Assembly (NCBI RefSeq): GCF_000963865.1
Contig: NZ_CP011071.1
Span: forward strand, 2,050,501 to 2,114,500
From: Flagellimonas lutaonensis
GTDB taxonomy: Bacteria; Bacteroidota; Bacteroidia; Flavobacteriales; Flavobacteriaceae
Direction of reading: 5' to 3'
Length of the DNA: 64,000 bases
Below are positions 55,077 through 63,422 of this stretch, piece by piece; positions within the stretch are counted from its first letter, which is position 1; the number at the start of each line of letters is the position of its first letter. The position numbers were made by a program, and so were the translations under genes. Under the pieces are notes generated by a model that saw only the letters and a list, made by a program, of their open reading frames with translations, had not been told where the DNA came from and made no database searches.

Positions 55077-56267
55077 ATGAGAATTGCCATGTTGGGCTCA
55101 GGCTTTATTGCCAGGTTTTATGCGACCTCACTGCATGCCCAAAGACGAAAAGATAGAATTATTAGCGTGTACTCGCGAAACATTGAAAATGCCAAGCGTT
55201 TTGCGAAAGATTATGGCTTTGAGCATTTTACGGATAAAATGGAAGAGGCAGTTCAACATCCCGATGTTGATGTGGTGTTAATTTCTTTACCCAACCATTT
55301 GCATCTACCAGCGGTAGAGGCGGCGGCAAAGGCCAAAAAGGGGGTATTGTGTACCAAACCGTTGGGGCGTACCGCCGAAGAAGCCAAAAAAATGCTCGAC
55401 TTGGCAGAAGAGGCCGGGATTTTTGCTGGGTATCTGGAAGATCTCTGCTATACCCCAAAATTTCTCAAGTCGATGGAAAGCGTCAAAAAAGGCGCTATTG
55501 GCAAGGTGCTTTGGGCCAAGTCAAGGGAAACTCATCCAGGTCCGCACAGCGATTGGTTTTGGGATATGGAAAAATCTGGGGGTGGCGCCATTATTGACTT
55601 GGGCTGCCATTGTGTTGAAATCAGCCGAAATTTCATCGGTAAAGAGATCAGGCCCCTTGAGGTCATGTGCTGGGCAGATACCCAAGTACACCCCATAGAT
55701 GCAGAAGATCATGCCATTGGTCTGGTAAAATATGCCAATGGAGCCATCGGTCAGTTTGAGGTGAGTTGGGCCTTTAGGGGCGGTATGGACCTTCGTGATG
55801 AGGTCATGGGGACCGAGGGCACAATATGGTTGAACAACTTTTTGCGAACCGGATTTGAAATGTTCACCACTGGCGGTAAGGATGCCTACGTGGCCGAAAA
55901 GGCAGAGATTGACAGGGGGTGGTTGTTTCCGGTAGGTGACGAGGCCCACGATTTGGGGTACCCGCATATGTTTACCGATATGTTTGATGCCATGGAAGAA
56001 GGGCGCGAACCCTTGGAAACTTTTTATGACGGCTATGTGGTGAATGCCATTTTGGACGCAGCCTTCAAATCGGCAGAAACCAAAAAATGGGAGCCTGTGG
56101 TACTTGAAGATTGGCGTGGCAACAAATCGGAAGAAGCACTCAGGCAAGCCATCTCCTACGATGATGACTACTATCTTATCAAAGAAGAGGTATTGCCGAA
56201 CGGTGATACCAAACTTATTCTTAAACATAAAAAAACGGGCGAGGTCATCCAACGGGTGAATTCGTAA
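55077..56267 (+). CDS. Gfo/Idh/MocA family oxidoreductase
   Basis: The 396-residue NAD(P)-dependent dehydrogenase has an N-terminal Rossmann domain starting IAMLGSGFIARFYATSLH, the catalytic Lys94 in CTKPLGRT (usually EKP), and GGGAIIDLGCHCVEISR near 168-184. The substrate-binding sheet includes GQFEVSWAFRGGMDLRDEVMGTEGTIW. It has no signal peptide, so it acts in the cytoplasm. The family oxidises hydroxyls of sugars, inositols and 3-keto-glycosides. Its place next to a TIM-barrel isomerase is common in sugar catabolic loci. Confidence 0.9.
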   Translation: MRIAMLGSGFIARFYATSLHAQRRKDRIISVYSRNIENAKRFAKDYGFEHFTDKMEEAVQHPDVDVVLISLPNHLHLPAVEAAAKAKKGVLCTKPLGRTAEEAKKMLDLAEEAGIFAGYLEDLCYTPKFLKSMESVKKGAIGKVLWAKSRETHPGPHSDWFWDMEKSGGGAIIDLGCHCVEISRNFIGKEIRPLEVMCWADTQVHPIDAEDHAIGLVKYANGAIGQFEVSWAFRGGMDLRDEVMGTEGTIWLNNFLRTGFEMFTTGGKDAYVAEKAEIDRGWLFPVGDEAHDLGYPHMFTDMFDAMEEGREPLETFYDGYVVNAILDAAFKSAETKKWEPVVLEDWRGNKSEEALRQAISYDDDYYLIKEEVLPNGDTKLILKHKKTGEVIQRVNS

Positions 56268-56277
56268 TGGTATTTGA

Positions 56278-58008
56278 ATGGACAAAAAATTGAAAAAAGA
56301 CCTCGCTTCGGTCAATATCACTGGCAAGGCGATTGATGACCACACCTATGATGCAATTGTCATCGGATCAGGAATCAGTGGTGGATGGGCCGCCAAGGAA
56401 CTCTGCGAAAAAGGACTGAAAACATTGGTGCTCGAACGGGGCCGAATGGTAGAACATATCAAAGACTACCCGACCGCAAGTAAGCATATCTGGGAATTTC
56501 CCCATCGGAACAAAGTGACCGAAAAGCTGAAAAGTGAGAATCCCATTTTGAGCAAATGCTATGCTTTTGAAGAAGCTACGGAACATTTTTTTGTAAAGGA
56601 TAAAGAGCATCCCTATGTGCAAAAAAAACCGTTCGATTGGATAAAAGGGTATCAAGTGGGCGGTAAATCGCTTTTGTGGGCCCGATGGACCCAGCGCTGG
56701 AGTGACCTTGATTTTGAGGCCAACGCCAAGGAAGGAGTCGCCGTCGATTGGCCTATTCGCTACAAAGACATAGCCCCATGGTATGCCTATGTCGAAAAAT
56801 TTGCGGGTATTAGTGGCAATAGAGATGGGCTCTCGCAGATTCCAGATGGCGAGTTTTTGCCTCCGATGCAGATGAATTGTGTTGAAGACTATTTTAAAGA
56901 CAGCTTAAAAGAAAACTACTCCGATAGGCATTTGGTCATATCACGTACCGCCAACCTTTCACAGCCCCATTTGGGCCGCGGCCCTTGCCAATATCGTGAC
57001 CTGTGCTATAGGGGATGTCCTTTCGGGGGGTATTTTAGTAGCAATTCTGCAACGCTTCCTGCGGCTGAAAAAACTGGGAACCTGACCATCAGGCCTTTTT
57101 CAGTGGTACATTCCATCATTTATGACGAGCAGACACAGAAGGCAAAAGGGGTTCGGGTAATTGATACGAACACCAAGGAAACAATGGAGTTCTATGCCAA
57201 GATCATATTTTTGAACGCCGCCACGCTGAATTCAACCTTGGTGTTGTTGAACTCCACCTCCTCTCGATTTCCAAACGGTATGGGCAACGACAGCGGTGAA
57301 TTGGGGCACAATCTCATGGACCACAATTACAATGCGAGGGTTAAGGCCAAATACGATGGGTTCAAAGACAAGTACTACCACGGCCGGCGGCCCACGGGAA
57401 CCTATTTGGCACGTTTTCGCAATTTCGGTGATGATAGACAAACCGATTTCAGTCGGGGATATGCCTATTCCGTTGCCGCTTCGAGACCGGCGGGCAGTGA
57501 GGTCAGTGAGACATCTATAGGCCTTTCACTAATGGAAGATTTAACGCGATTGGGCCCATGGGAAATTTCAATGTTGGGCATGGGCGAATGTCTTCCCTAT
57601 CACGACAACAAAGTGACTTTAAACAAAGACCAAAAAGATGAATGGGACATGCCATTGCTTGAAATCGACGCCGAATTCAAGACCAACGAAACCAATATGG
57701 CCAAAGATATGGTGGCCTCTGGCATAGAAATGCTAGAGAAAGCGAAGTTTTATGATATCGAGGTGGTGCCCGAAAACCGAACTATGGGCCTCAATATTCA
57801 TGAGATGGGAACGGCCCGCATGGGCAATAGTCAGAAGACCTCGGTACTCAATGCCCACAACCAAGTCTGGGGGGCAGAAAATGTGTTTGTGACCGATGGG
57901 TCATGCATGACCTCCAGCGCATGCCAAAATCCATCCCTGACCTATATGGCACTAACCGCAAGGGCAGCCGATTATGCCGTTTCCGAGCTTAAAAGAAGAA
58001 ATCTGTAA
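56278..58008 (+). CDS. GMC family oxidoreductase (large subunit, gluconate/sugar dehydrogenase type)
   Basis: The 576-residue flavoprotein has an N-terminal FAD site (IVIGSGISGGWAAKE, about 28-41) and the GMC motif YQVGGKSLLWARWTQRW near 126-142. A cysteine-rich GPCQYRDLCYRGCPFGGYFSSNSA segment lies near 235-258. The C-terminal catalytic region has NIHEMGTARMG with the conserved His and the SACQNPSLTYMALTARAADYA partner Asn. It resembles the large subunit of membrane gluconate 2-dehydrogenase and glucoside 3-dehydrogenase. It has no signal peptide and probably leaves the cell bound to its small subunit, encoded next. Confidence 0.9.
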   Translation: MDKKLKKDLASVNITGKAIDDHTYDAIVIGSGISGGWAAKELCEKGLKTLVLERGRMVEHIKDYPTASKHIWEFPHRNKVTEKLKSENPILSKCYAFEEATEHFFVKDKEHPYVQKKPFDWIKGYQVGGKSLLWARWTQRWSDLDFEANAKEGVAVDWPIRYKDIAPWYAYVEKFAGISGNRDGLSQIPDGEFLPPMQMNCVEDYFKDSLKENYSDRHLVISRTANLSQPHLGRGPCQYRDLCYRGCPFGGYFSSNSATLPAAEKTGNLTIRPFSVVHSIIYDEQTQKAKGVRVIDTNTKETMEFYAKIIFLNAATLNSTLVLLNSTSSRFPNGMGNDSGELGHNLMDHNYNARVKAKYDGFKDKYYHGRRPTGTYLARFRNFGDDRQTDFSRGYAYSVAASRPAGSEVSETSIGLSLMEDLTRLGPWEISMLGMGECLPYHDNKVTLNKDQKDEWDMPLLEIDAEFKTNETNMAKDMVASGIEMLEKAKFYDIEVVPENRTMGLNIHEMGTARMGNSQKTSVLNAHNQVWGAENVFVTDGSCMTSSACQNPSLTYMALTARAADYAVSELKRRNL

Positions 58009-58020
58009 ATCTGATTATTG

Positions 58021-58611
58021 ATGGAGACCGAAAAAATAGACAGAAAACATTTTTTGAAGAGCCTGGCATTATTGGGCGGTGGCGCTCTGGTTGTGCCAAC
58101 AGTATTGCTGCAATCTTGCAAGGCCGAACCACGCGCGTGGAGCAGCCTATCGCAGGCAGACATTTCTCTGCTCGATGCATTGGGGGAGACCATTCTGCCG
58201 AAAATGGGTGATTTGCCTGGAGCAAAGGATGTGGAGATAGGAGAATATATCGTGACAATGGTGCAGGATTGTTTGGCAGCGGAAGACCAAGACGTGTTTT
58301 TAAACGGACTTACCACTATCGAATCCTTGAGCTTTGAACGTTCGGGAGATTCATTTGAGAAAATGGATGGTGGACAGCAGCTAGCCCTATTGTCGGAGTT
58401 ACAGGAAGAGGCTATTGTGTTTGCTGAAGCTCATGAAAATAGCGATCCGCCCCAAGTGCATTATTTCGCCTTGCTCAAAGACTTGGTGGTGTCAGGTTAT
58501 TTTTCTTCAGAACTCGGAATGACACAAGCAAGGGAATATTTGCCCATTCCACAACGGTTTGATGGCTGTATTGATTATGATGAAGAGAACGATAAGCCTT
58601 GGGCGCTTTAA
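58021..58611 (+). CDS. Gluconate 2-dehydrogenase subunit 3 family protein
   Basis: The 196-residue small subunit has a Tat-like leader (IDRKHFLKSLALLGGGALVVP), with Arg-Lys instead of Arg-Arg, and a possible lipobox LLQSC near residue 35. The body matches the Gluconate_2-dh3 family: LSQADISLLDALGETILPKMGDLPGAKDVEIGEYI at the start and VHYFALLKDLVVSGYFSSELGMTQAREY near the end. It pairs with the preceding GMC protein and probably exports it by piggyback through Tat. No cytochrome c subunit is nearby, so the electron acceptor is unknown. Confidence 0.88.
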   Translation: METEKIDRKHFLKSLALLGGGALVVPTVLLQSCKAEPRAWSSLSQADISLLDALGETILPKMGDLPGAKDVEIGEYIVTMVQDCLAAEDQDVFLNGLTTIESLSFERSGDSFEKMDGGQQLALLSELQEEAIVFAEAHENSDPPQVHYFALLKDLVVSGYFSSELGMTQAREYLPIPQRFDGCIDYDEENDKPWAL

Positions 58612-58613
58612 CG

Positions 58614-59399
58614 ATGGATTTTAAAGATACTTGCTACATACTAATGGGCGGCACCTCGGGCATGGGGCTTTCTGCGGCCTTGGCCTTGAAAAAGAGAGGG
58701 GCCTCATTGGTAGTGGTCGGTCGCGATGAAGAGAGTTGTGCCTTTGCCACAAACAAGTTTGGTAACGATGCCGTGGTGATACAAGGAGATGCCACAAATG
58801 GGGCGACCATCGACAGGGCTATTGATGCAGCAAAAGATAGATTCGGAACGATAACCGGCCTTTTTCACGTGGCAGGTGGCAGCGGCCGAAAATTCGGTGA
58901 TGGGCCCTTACATGAATTATCCCTGGAGGGGTGGAACAAGACGCTCGAATTGAACCTTGCTTCGGTCATGTTGTCCAACAAGGCCGTGATCAATTACTTT
59001 TTAGAGAAAAAAACACACGGAACCATTCTGAACATGGGTTCGGTATTGGGGCAATCGCCCTCACCAAAACATTTTGCCACCCATGCCTATGCGGCAGCAA
59101 AATCAGCAATCATCGGTTTCTCAAAATCGATTGCATCCTATTATGCGGAGAAGAACATTCGGGTAAACGTATTGGCACCGAGTCTCTTTGAGACCCCCAT
59201 GGCCAAAAGGGCAGCGACGGATGAATCCATCGTAACCTTTGCCAAGACCAAGCAACCGTTGGACGGTGGACGATTGGGCAATTCCGAAGATATCAATGAG
59301 GCCGTGTTGCTGTTTCTATCGCCAAATTCCAAATTCATTACCGGACAGGTGTTGGCGGTTGATGGGGGCTGGTCAATCAGTGATGGACAATATAGATAA
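58614..59399 (+). CDS. Short-chain dehydrogenase/reductase (SDR)
   Basis: The 261-residue classical SDR starts at ATG 58614, 2 nt after the previous stop. It has the cofactor motif GGTSGMGLS (about 12-20), LFHVAGG for the NNAG position, the catalytic Ser in NMGSVLGQS, and Tyr/Lys in HAYAAAKSA near 159-167. The C-terminal FITGQVLAVDGGWSIS is typical. NAD(P)-dependent oxidation of a sugar or sugar-acid hydroxyl is likely; the exact substrate is unknown. Confidence 0.9.
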   Translation: MDFKDTCYILMGGTSGMGLSAALALKKRGASLVVVGRDEESCAFATNKFGNDAVVIQGDATNGATIDRAIDAAKDRFGTITGLFHVAGGSGRKFGDGPLHELSLEGWNKTLELNLASVMLSNKAVINYFLEKKTHGTILNMGSVLGQSPSPKHFATHAYAAAKSAIIGFSKSIASYYAEKNIRVNVLAPSLFETPMAKRAATDESIVTFAKTKQPLDGGRLGNSEDINEAVLLFLSPNSKFITGQVLAVDGGWSISDGQYR

Positions 59400-59402
59400 A
59401 CT

Positions 59403-60287
59403 ATGCAGTACCTGGGTATTGATATTGGGGGAACAAGGGTAAAGACAGTTTTGTTGGATAAAGACATGCAAATCTTGAAAAAAGATGAGGTGGCTACCCA
59501 TGACGGAGTTGGTGATTGGAAAACCAAGATTTTAGGGTTGATAAAAAAGGAGGCAGGTGCTTCGGAAAGACAGGCTTTGACGATAGGAATCTCTGCCCCT
59601 GGACTGGCCGATGCGGGCAATCGAAAAATTCTCCATATGCCTGAACGATTGCAGGGCATAGAAAATTTTGATTGGGGAAATGCTGCTGACCGTGAAATAT
59701 GGGTGGTCAATGACGGCCATGCCGCTTGTTTGGCGGAGTACCACAGCTATCAGAAAGAGAAGAATATCAAAAATATGCTGCTATTGACCTTGGGCACCGG
59801 TGTGGGCGGTGGTGTAATTGTTGATGGGAGATTGTATCAAGGAAATTTAAACCGAGCAGGCCATTTTGGCCATATGACCGTTGACCATGATGGTGCGCCG
59901 ACCATGACCAATATGTTGGGCAGTTTGGAGTATGCCATTGGTAATTTTTCCGTTGGCCAACGTACCCAAGGGCACTATTCAAGTACCAAAGAATTGGTAA
60001 AGGCCTATGAAGAAAATGAGGTGACGGCCACTTTTTGGTGGCTTGAATCGGTTAAGAAATTGGCCTTGGCCTTGGCCTCTTTGGTCAATACATTTTCCCC
60101 GGAAGTAGTTGTGCTGGGAGGCGGTATCAGCAGTGGCGCCAAAGATTCCCTAATCAAACCCTTGCATGAATTCATGGCCTTGTACGAATGGCAACCGGGA
60201 GGGTACAGAACTGCCATTGAGTTGGCGCAATTTGGCCAATATGCAGGTGCCATGGGCGCGGCACTATTTGCAAAATCAAAATCTTGA
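59403..60287 (+). CDS. ROK family sugar kinase-like protein lacking the zinc motif
   Basis: The 294-residue protein has the ROK phosphate motif DIGGTRVK (7-14), the catalytic Asp104 in VVNDGHAACLAE, TLGTGVGGGVIVDG (129-142) and the histidine of GHFGHMTVD (His157). The following CxCGxxGCxE zinc motif of most ROK proteins is absent: residues 165-175 read APTMTNMLGSL, without cysteine. The active-site residues needed for phosphoryl transfer remain, so it could still be a sugar or amino-sugar kinase. No DNA-binding domain is present, so it is not an XylR/NagC-type repressor. Confidence 0.85.
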   Translation: MQYLGIDIGGTRVKTVLLDKDMQILKKDEVATHDGVGDWKTKILGLIKKEAGASERQALTIGISAPGLADAGNRKILHMPERLQGIENFDWGNAADREIWVVNDGHAACLAEYHSYQKEKNIKNMLLLTLGTGVGGGVIVDGRLYQGNLNRAGHFGHMTVDHDGAPTMTNMLGSLEYAIGNFSVGQRTQGHYSSTKELVKAYEENEVTATFWWLESVKKLALALASLVNTFSPEVVVLGGGISSGAKDSLIKPLHEFMALYEWQPGGYRTAIELAQFGQYAGAMGAALFAKSKS

Positions 60288-60294
60288 ACTGTTT

Positions 60295-61080
60295 ATGAAT
60301 TATACCAAAACATATTTAACAAAAGCCAAACACATCATTTCTGTGGTTGAAAAACAGGAAGCTGCTATAAAGGCCGTGGCCGAGTTGTTTGCCCAATCCA
60401 TATTGAATAAGCGGGTGGTGCATCTTTTTGGTTCTGGACACAGCCGTATGATGGTTGAAGAGATGTGGCCACGTTATGGCTCTTTTCCGGGGTTTAATCC
60501 AATAGTGGAACTATCCTTATCCTTTCATAATCTTGTGGTCGGGGCAAATGGTCAACGCCAGGCCATGTTCATTGAGAATGTATCCGGTCTTGCGCCAAAA
60601 ATCCTTCGAAATTTTGATATTACCGAAGACGATACGGCACTGATCATTTCTTCGAGTGGATGCAATGTGGTACCCATTGAAATGGCAGAGGAGTTTCGAA
60701 AGCGAAATGTTAAGGTAGTGGCCTTGGTGAGCAGCCTGCATCTTGAAGGAAGTGACTCAAAAAGAAAAGACGGCAAAAAACTGACCGACTTTGCAGACTA
60801 TGTGTTGGATACAGGTGCGCCCTTGGGTGATGCCATGATTGAAATAGAAGGCCTAGAAACACCCGTGTCACCTGGGTCAACCTTGGGCGGGGTGTTGTTG
60901 ATCAATGCATTGAAGGCAGAAATCGCAGCTATTTTGCAGCAAAACGGGAAACCACCCAAGGTACTTGCCAGTGGAAAAATAGTGGGGGAACAACGTGCCG
61001 CTGAATTGTTCGAGATGGCGTATGATGAACATGCACATAACTTGGCCAGATTGTTCGAGAACGTGGGAAAGAAAAAATAG
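60295..61080 (+). CDS. SIS-domain protein, UPF0309 type
   Basis: From ATG 60295 the protein is 261 residues and fits the UPF0309/sugar isomerase domain family. It has the phosphosugar site HLFGSGHSRMMVEEMWPRYG near residues 41-60, ALIISSSGCNVVPIEMA near 118-134, and the helical ends of a SIS fold. SIS domains bind phosphorylated sugars, often amino sugars, and isomerise them or sense them. It lies 7 nt after the ROK gene; a ROK product being the SIS substrate is a reasonable inference. The frame upstream of 60295 overlaps ROK and is rejected. Confidence 0.88.
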   Translation: MNYTKTYLTKAKHIISVVEKQEAAIKAVAELFAQSILNKRVVHLFGSGHSRMMVEEMWPRYGSFPGFNPIVELSLSFHNLVVGANGQRQAMFIENVSGLAPKILRNFDITEDDTALIISSSGCNVVPIEMAEEFRKRNVKVVALVSSLHLEGSDSKRKDGKKLTDFADYVLDTGAPLGDAMIEIEGLETPVSPGSTLGGVLLINALKAEIAAILQQNGKPPKVLASGKIVGEQRAAELFEMAYDEHAHNLARLFENVGKKK

Positions 61081-61081
61081 C

Positions 61082-62446
61082 ATGGAACATTTTACCACAT
61101 CCATACAGGAAGTGTGCACTACTGACATTTTGGTCATTGGCAGTGGCAGTGCCGGCTGTGCAGCAGCCCTTGCGGCGAGTCATGGTAACTATAAGGTCAC
61201 CTTGGTTGAACGATACGGATTTGCAGGAGGGACCTCAACTCAGATGCTCGACACCTTTTATGGATTTTTCACACCTTCTGAAACCCCCAAAAAAATTGTA
61301 GGGGGCATTCCCGATAGGGTTGTGGACGAACTCTGTAAATCAGGTGATATTTTTTTGCGTCCCAACACCTACGGGGCGGGCACTGGGGTCAACTATAATC
61401 CCGAAAAGTTGAAAGAGGTTTGGGACAAACTCCTTTTGAAACATAATATCGAGACCTTTTTCCACACCACTTTGGTAGCTGTTGAAAACGTTGGGGTAAC
61501 CATTACATGTGTTTGTTTTCATAAGGGCATGGGGTTCTTTCGAATAAGAACGAAAAGGGTGATCGATGCATCCGGCGATGCCGACTATTGCCATTGGGCA
61601 GGTATTCCGTATGAAATTGCAGGTAAAAACGAACCCGCCCAAAGCATGACCACCACCTTTCGTATGGCTAATGTTGATCTAAAAAGTTTTGAAGCCGCTG
61701 GCGGAAAGAAAATGCTGAAAACCAAGATGAGGGAAGCCTATGAAAGTGGCCGCCATCCCTTGCCAAGAAAAGAGGGTTCTGCACACGAAATGTGCCAACC
61801 AAGCTGCATTTCAACGGTCGCTGTGAAAGTGGTCGATAAAAACCCGTTGACACCAGAAGGCATTACGCAAGCGGAACAAGAAGGCCGTAGGCAGGCCTTC
61901 ATATTTGAAGATTTTTTTCGGGCAGAGGTGCCCGGTTATGAAAACTCAAAAATCATTGGGCTTTCGACCCAAATAGGGGTGCGCGAAACAAGAAGGGTCT
62001 ATGGCGAATATCGCTTGACAAAAGACGATTGTATGGCCGCCAAACAATTCGAAGATCAAGTTTTTTTATGCGGTGCCCCTATTGAAGATCATCGAAAAGC
62101 GGGTGACTCAGGTAGTGAAACGTTTTGGCAGTATGTGCCCGGTGGCGGGGTTTACGGTGTGCCCTACAGAACACTGGTGCCAAAAGAAAGCCTGAACACT
62201 TGGGTCGTGGGGCGCTGTTTTTCGGCCACGCACGATGCCCATGCTTCCTGTAGGTCAATGGCCCAGACCATGTCTATGGGCCAAGCCGCCGGGTTTGCGG
62301 CCGTTCAATCACTGCAGTCCGATGCGGATGCAAGAGCCATTTCCATACCGAAATTGCAAGACACCTTACTTTCTAACGGTGCAGTTTTGGAGATGCCAGA
62401 TACAATTGCCGATATAACCAGAAATGGATGGCTTAACAATCGATAA
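61082..62446 (+). CDS. FAD-dependent oxidoreductase (PF12831-like)
   Basis: The 454-residue protein starts at ATG 61082, 1 nt after the previous stop. The dinucleotide-binding motif is DILVIGSGSAGCAAALAAS, with the ribose-binding acidic residue in VTLVERYGFAGGTSTQ. Later segments RVIDASGDADYCHWAGI and VVGRCFSATHDAHASCRSMAQTMSMGQAAGFAA are typical of the FAD_oxidored group. It has no signal peptide. Its substrate is unknown; related enzymes in sugar loci oxidise or dehydrate polyols or keto acids. Longer frames starting at 60995 overlap the SIS gene and are rejected. Confidence 0.88.
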   Translation: MEHFTTSIQEVCTTDILVIGSGSAGCAAALAASHGNYKVTLVERYGFAGGTSTQMLDTFYGFFTPSETPKKIVGGIPDRVVDELCKSGDIFLRPNTYGAGTGVNYNPEKLKEVWDKLLLKHNIETFFHTTLVAVENVGVTITCVCFHKGMGFFRIRTKRVIDASGDADYCHWAGIPYEIAGKNEPAQSMTTTFRMANVDLKSFEAAGGKKMLKTKMREAYESGRHPLPRKEGSAHEMCQPSCISTVAVKVVDKNPLTPEGITQAEQEGRRQAFIFEDFFRAEVPGYENSKIIGLSTQIGVRETRRVYGEYRLTKDDCMAAKQFEDQVFLCGAPIEDHRKAGDSGSETFWQYVPGGGVYGVPYRTLVPKESLNTWVVGRCFSATHDAHASCRSMAQTMSMGQAAGFAAVQSLQSDADARAISIPKLQDTLLSNGAVLEMPDTIADITRNGWLNNR

Positions 62447-63412
62447 ATGAGCAAGCCTTTTTTTAGAACGGTATTGGGCGATAGGCCCGTTGATGAAATG
62501 GGGTTTACCTATTCTCACGAGCACATTATCATCGAAGATAGTTATGTGACCGCAGCAAATCCAGAATTTTTGCTCAACGATGTGGCCAAAATCACCCAAG
62601 AACTTACTGCATTTTATAAGGCAGGGGGCAGAACGGTAGTGGATACCATGCCTGCAAACTGTGGCAGAAATGTGCTCAAATTGGCAGAAGTGAGCGGTCG
62701 CTCCAAAGTCAATATCATTGTACCAACCGGAATTCATTTAGAACAGTATTATCCTGAAAACCATTGGAGGTATACCTATTCGGAGGATGAACTTACTGAT
62801 TTGTTTATTGCGGATATCGAGCAGGGCATTGACCGTTTTGATTATTCGGGGCCTTTGGTGAGGCGTACCGAGCATCGTGCCGGACTCATAAAACTCGCTA
62901 CCGGAGATGAGCCTTTTACCCCACACCAAGAAAAAATCTTCCGGGCCGTGGTCAACGCACATTTAGCCACTGGCGGACCTATTTTGACTCATACCAATTT
63001 TGGTCGAAAGGCATTGGAACAGGCCTTGTTTTTTGAAAAATTGGGGGCAAAACTTGATCATGTGGTGCTATCGCATGTCGACCGGGCCAAAGACATTGCT
63101 TATAACCGAGCTGTATTGGATGTTGGTGTCAGGGTAGAGTACGACAGTGTCTTTAGGTGGAAAAAAGACGAGTCCAACCATACGCTGCGGCTACTGGAAA
63201 CATTATTGCCCGACTACCCCGATCAAATTGTCTTGGGCATGGACATGGCAAAGAACAAATATTGGAAGAGCTATGGAGGGCAACCGGGACTCAACTACTT
63301 GATAGAGACCATTCCTGATTTTCTAGAATCGAGGGGGTTGGAGCACTGTTTGGATGCGATTTTTATTGATAACCCCAGGGCACTTTACAGTTTCTTTAAA
63401 AATCCAGATTGA
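62447..63412 (+). CDS. Phosphotriesterase-like (PTE/COG1735) hydrolase, possible lactonase
   Basis: The 321-residue amidohydrolase-superfamily protein starts at ATG 62447 with no gap after the previous stop. Metal ligands are visible as SHEH (His24, His26), the bridging lysine in AGLIKLATG, histidines in ILTHTNFG and VVLSHVDRA, and the Asp of VLGMDMAKN. Several PTE-family relatives hydrolyse sugar lactones, including phosphorylated aldonolactones in a Mycoplasma enzyme, so lactone opening after sugar oxidation is a reasonable inference. It is the last gene of the operon, 10 bp from the convergent regulator. Confidence 0.88.
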   Translation: MSKPFFRTVLGDRPVDEMGFTYSHEHIIIEDSYVTAANPEFLLNDVAKITQELTAFYKAGGRTVVDTMPANCGRNVLKLAEVSGRSKVNIIVPTGIHLEQYYPENHWRYTYSEDELTDLFIADIEQGIDRFDYSGPLVRRTEHRAGLIKLATGDEPFTPHQEKIFRAVVNAHLATGGPILTHTNFGRKALEQALFFEKLGAKLDHVVLSHVDRAKDIAYNRAVLDVGVRVEYDSVFRWKKDESNHTLRLLETLLPDYPDQIVLGMDMAKNKYWKSYGGQPGLNYLIETIPDFLESRGLEHCLDAIFIDNPRALYSFFKNPD

Positions 63413-63422
63413 TGGAAGAATA

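Noticed and set aside
55521-56345. 274-codon open frame on the minus strand
   Set aside because: It lies opposite the Gfo/Idh gene, has no recognisable domain and mirrors that gene's codon pattern.
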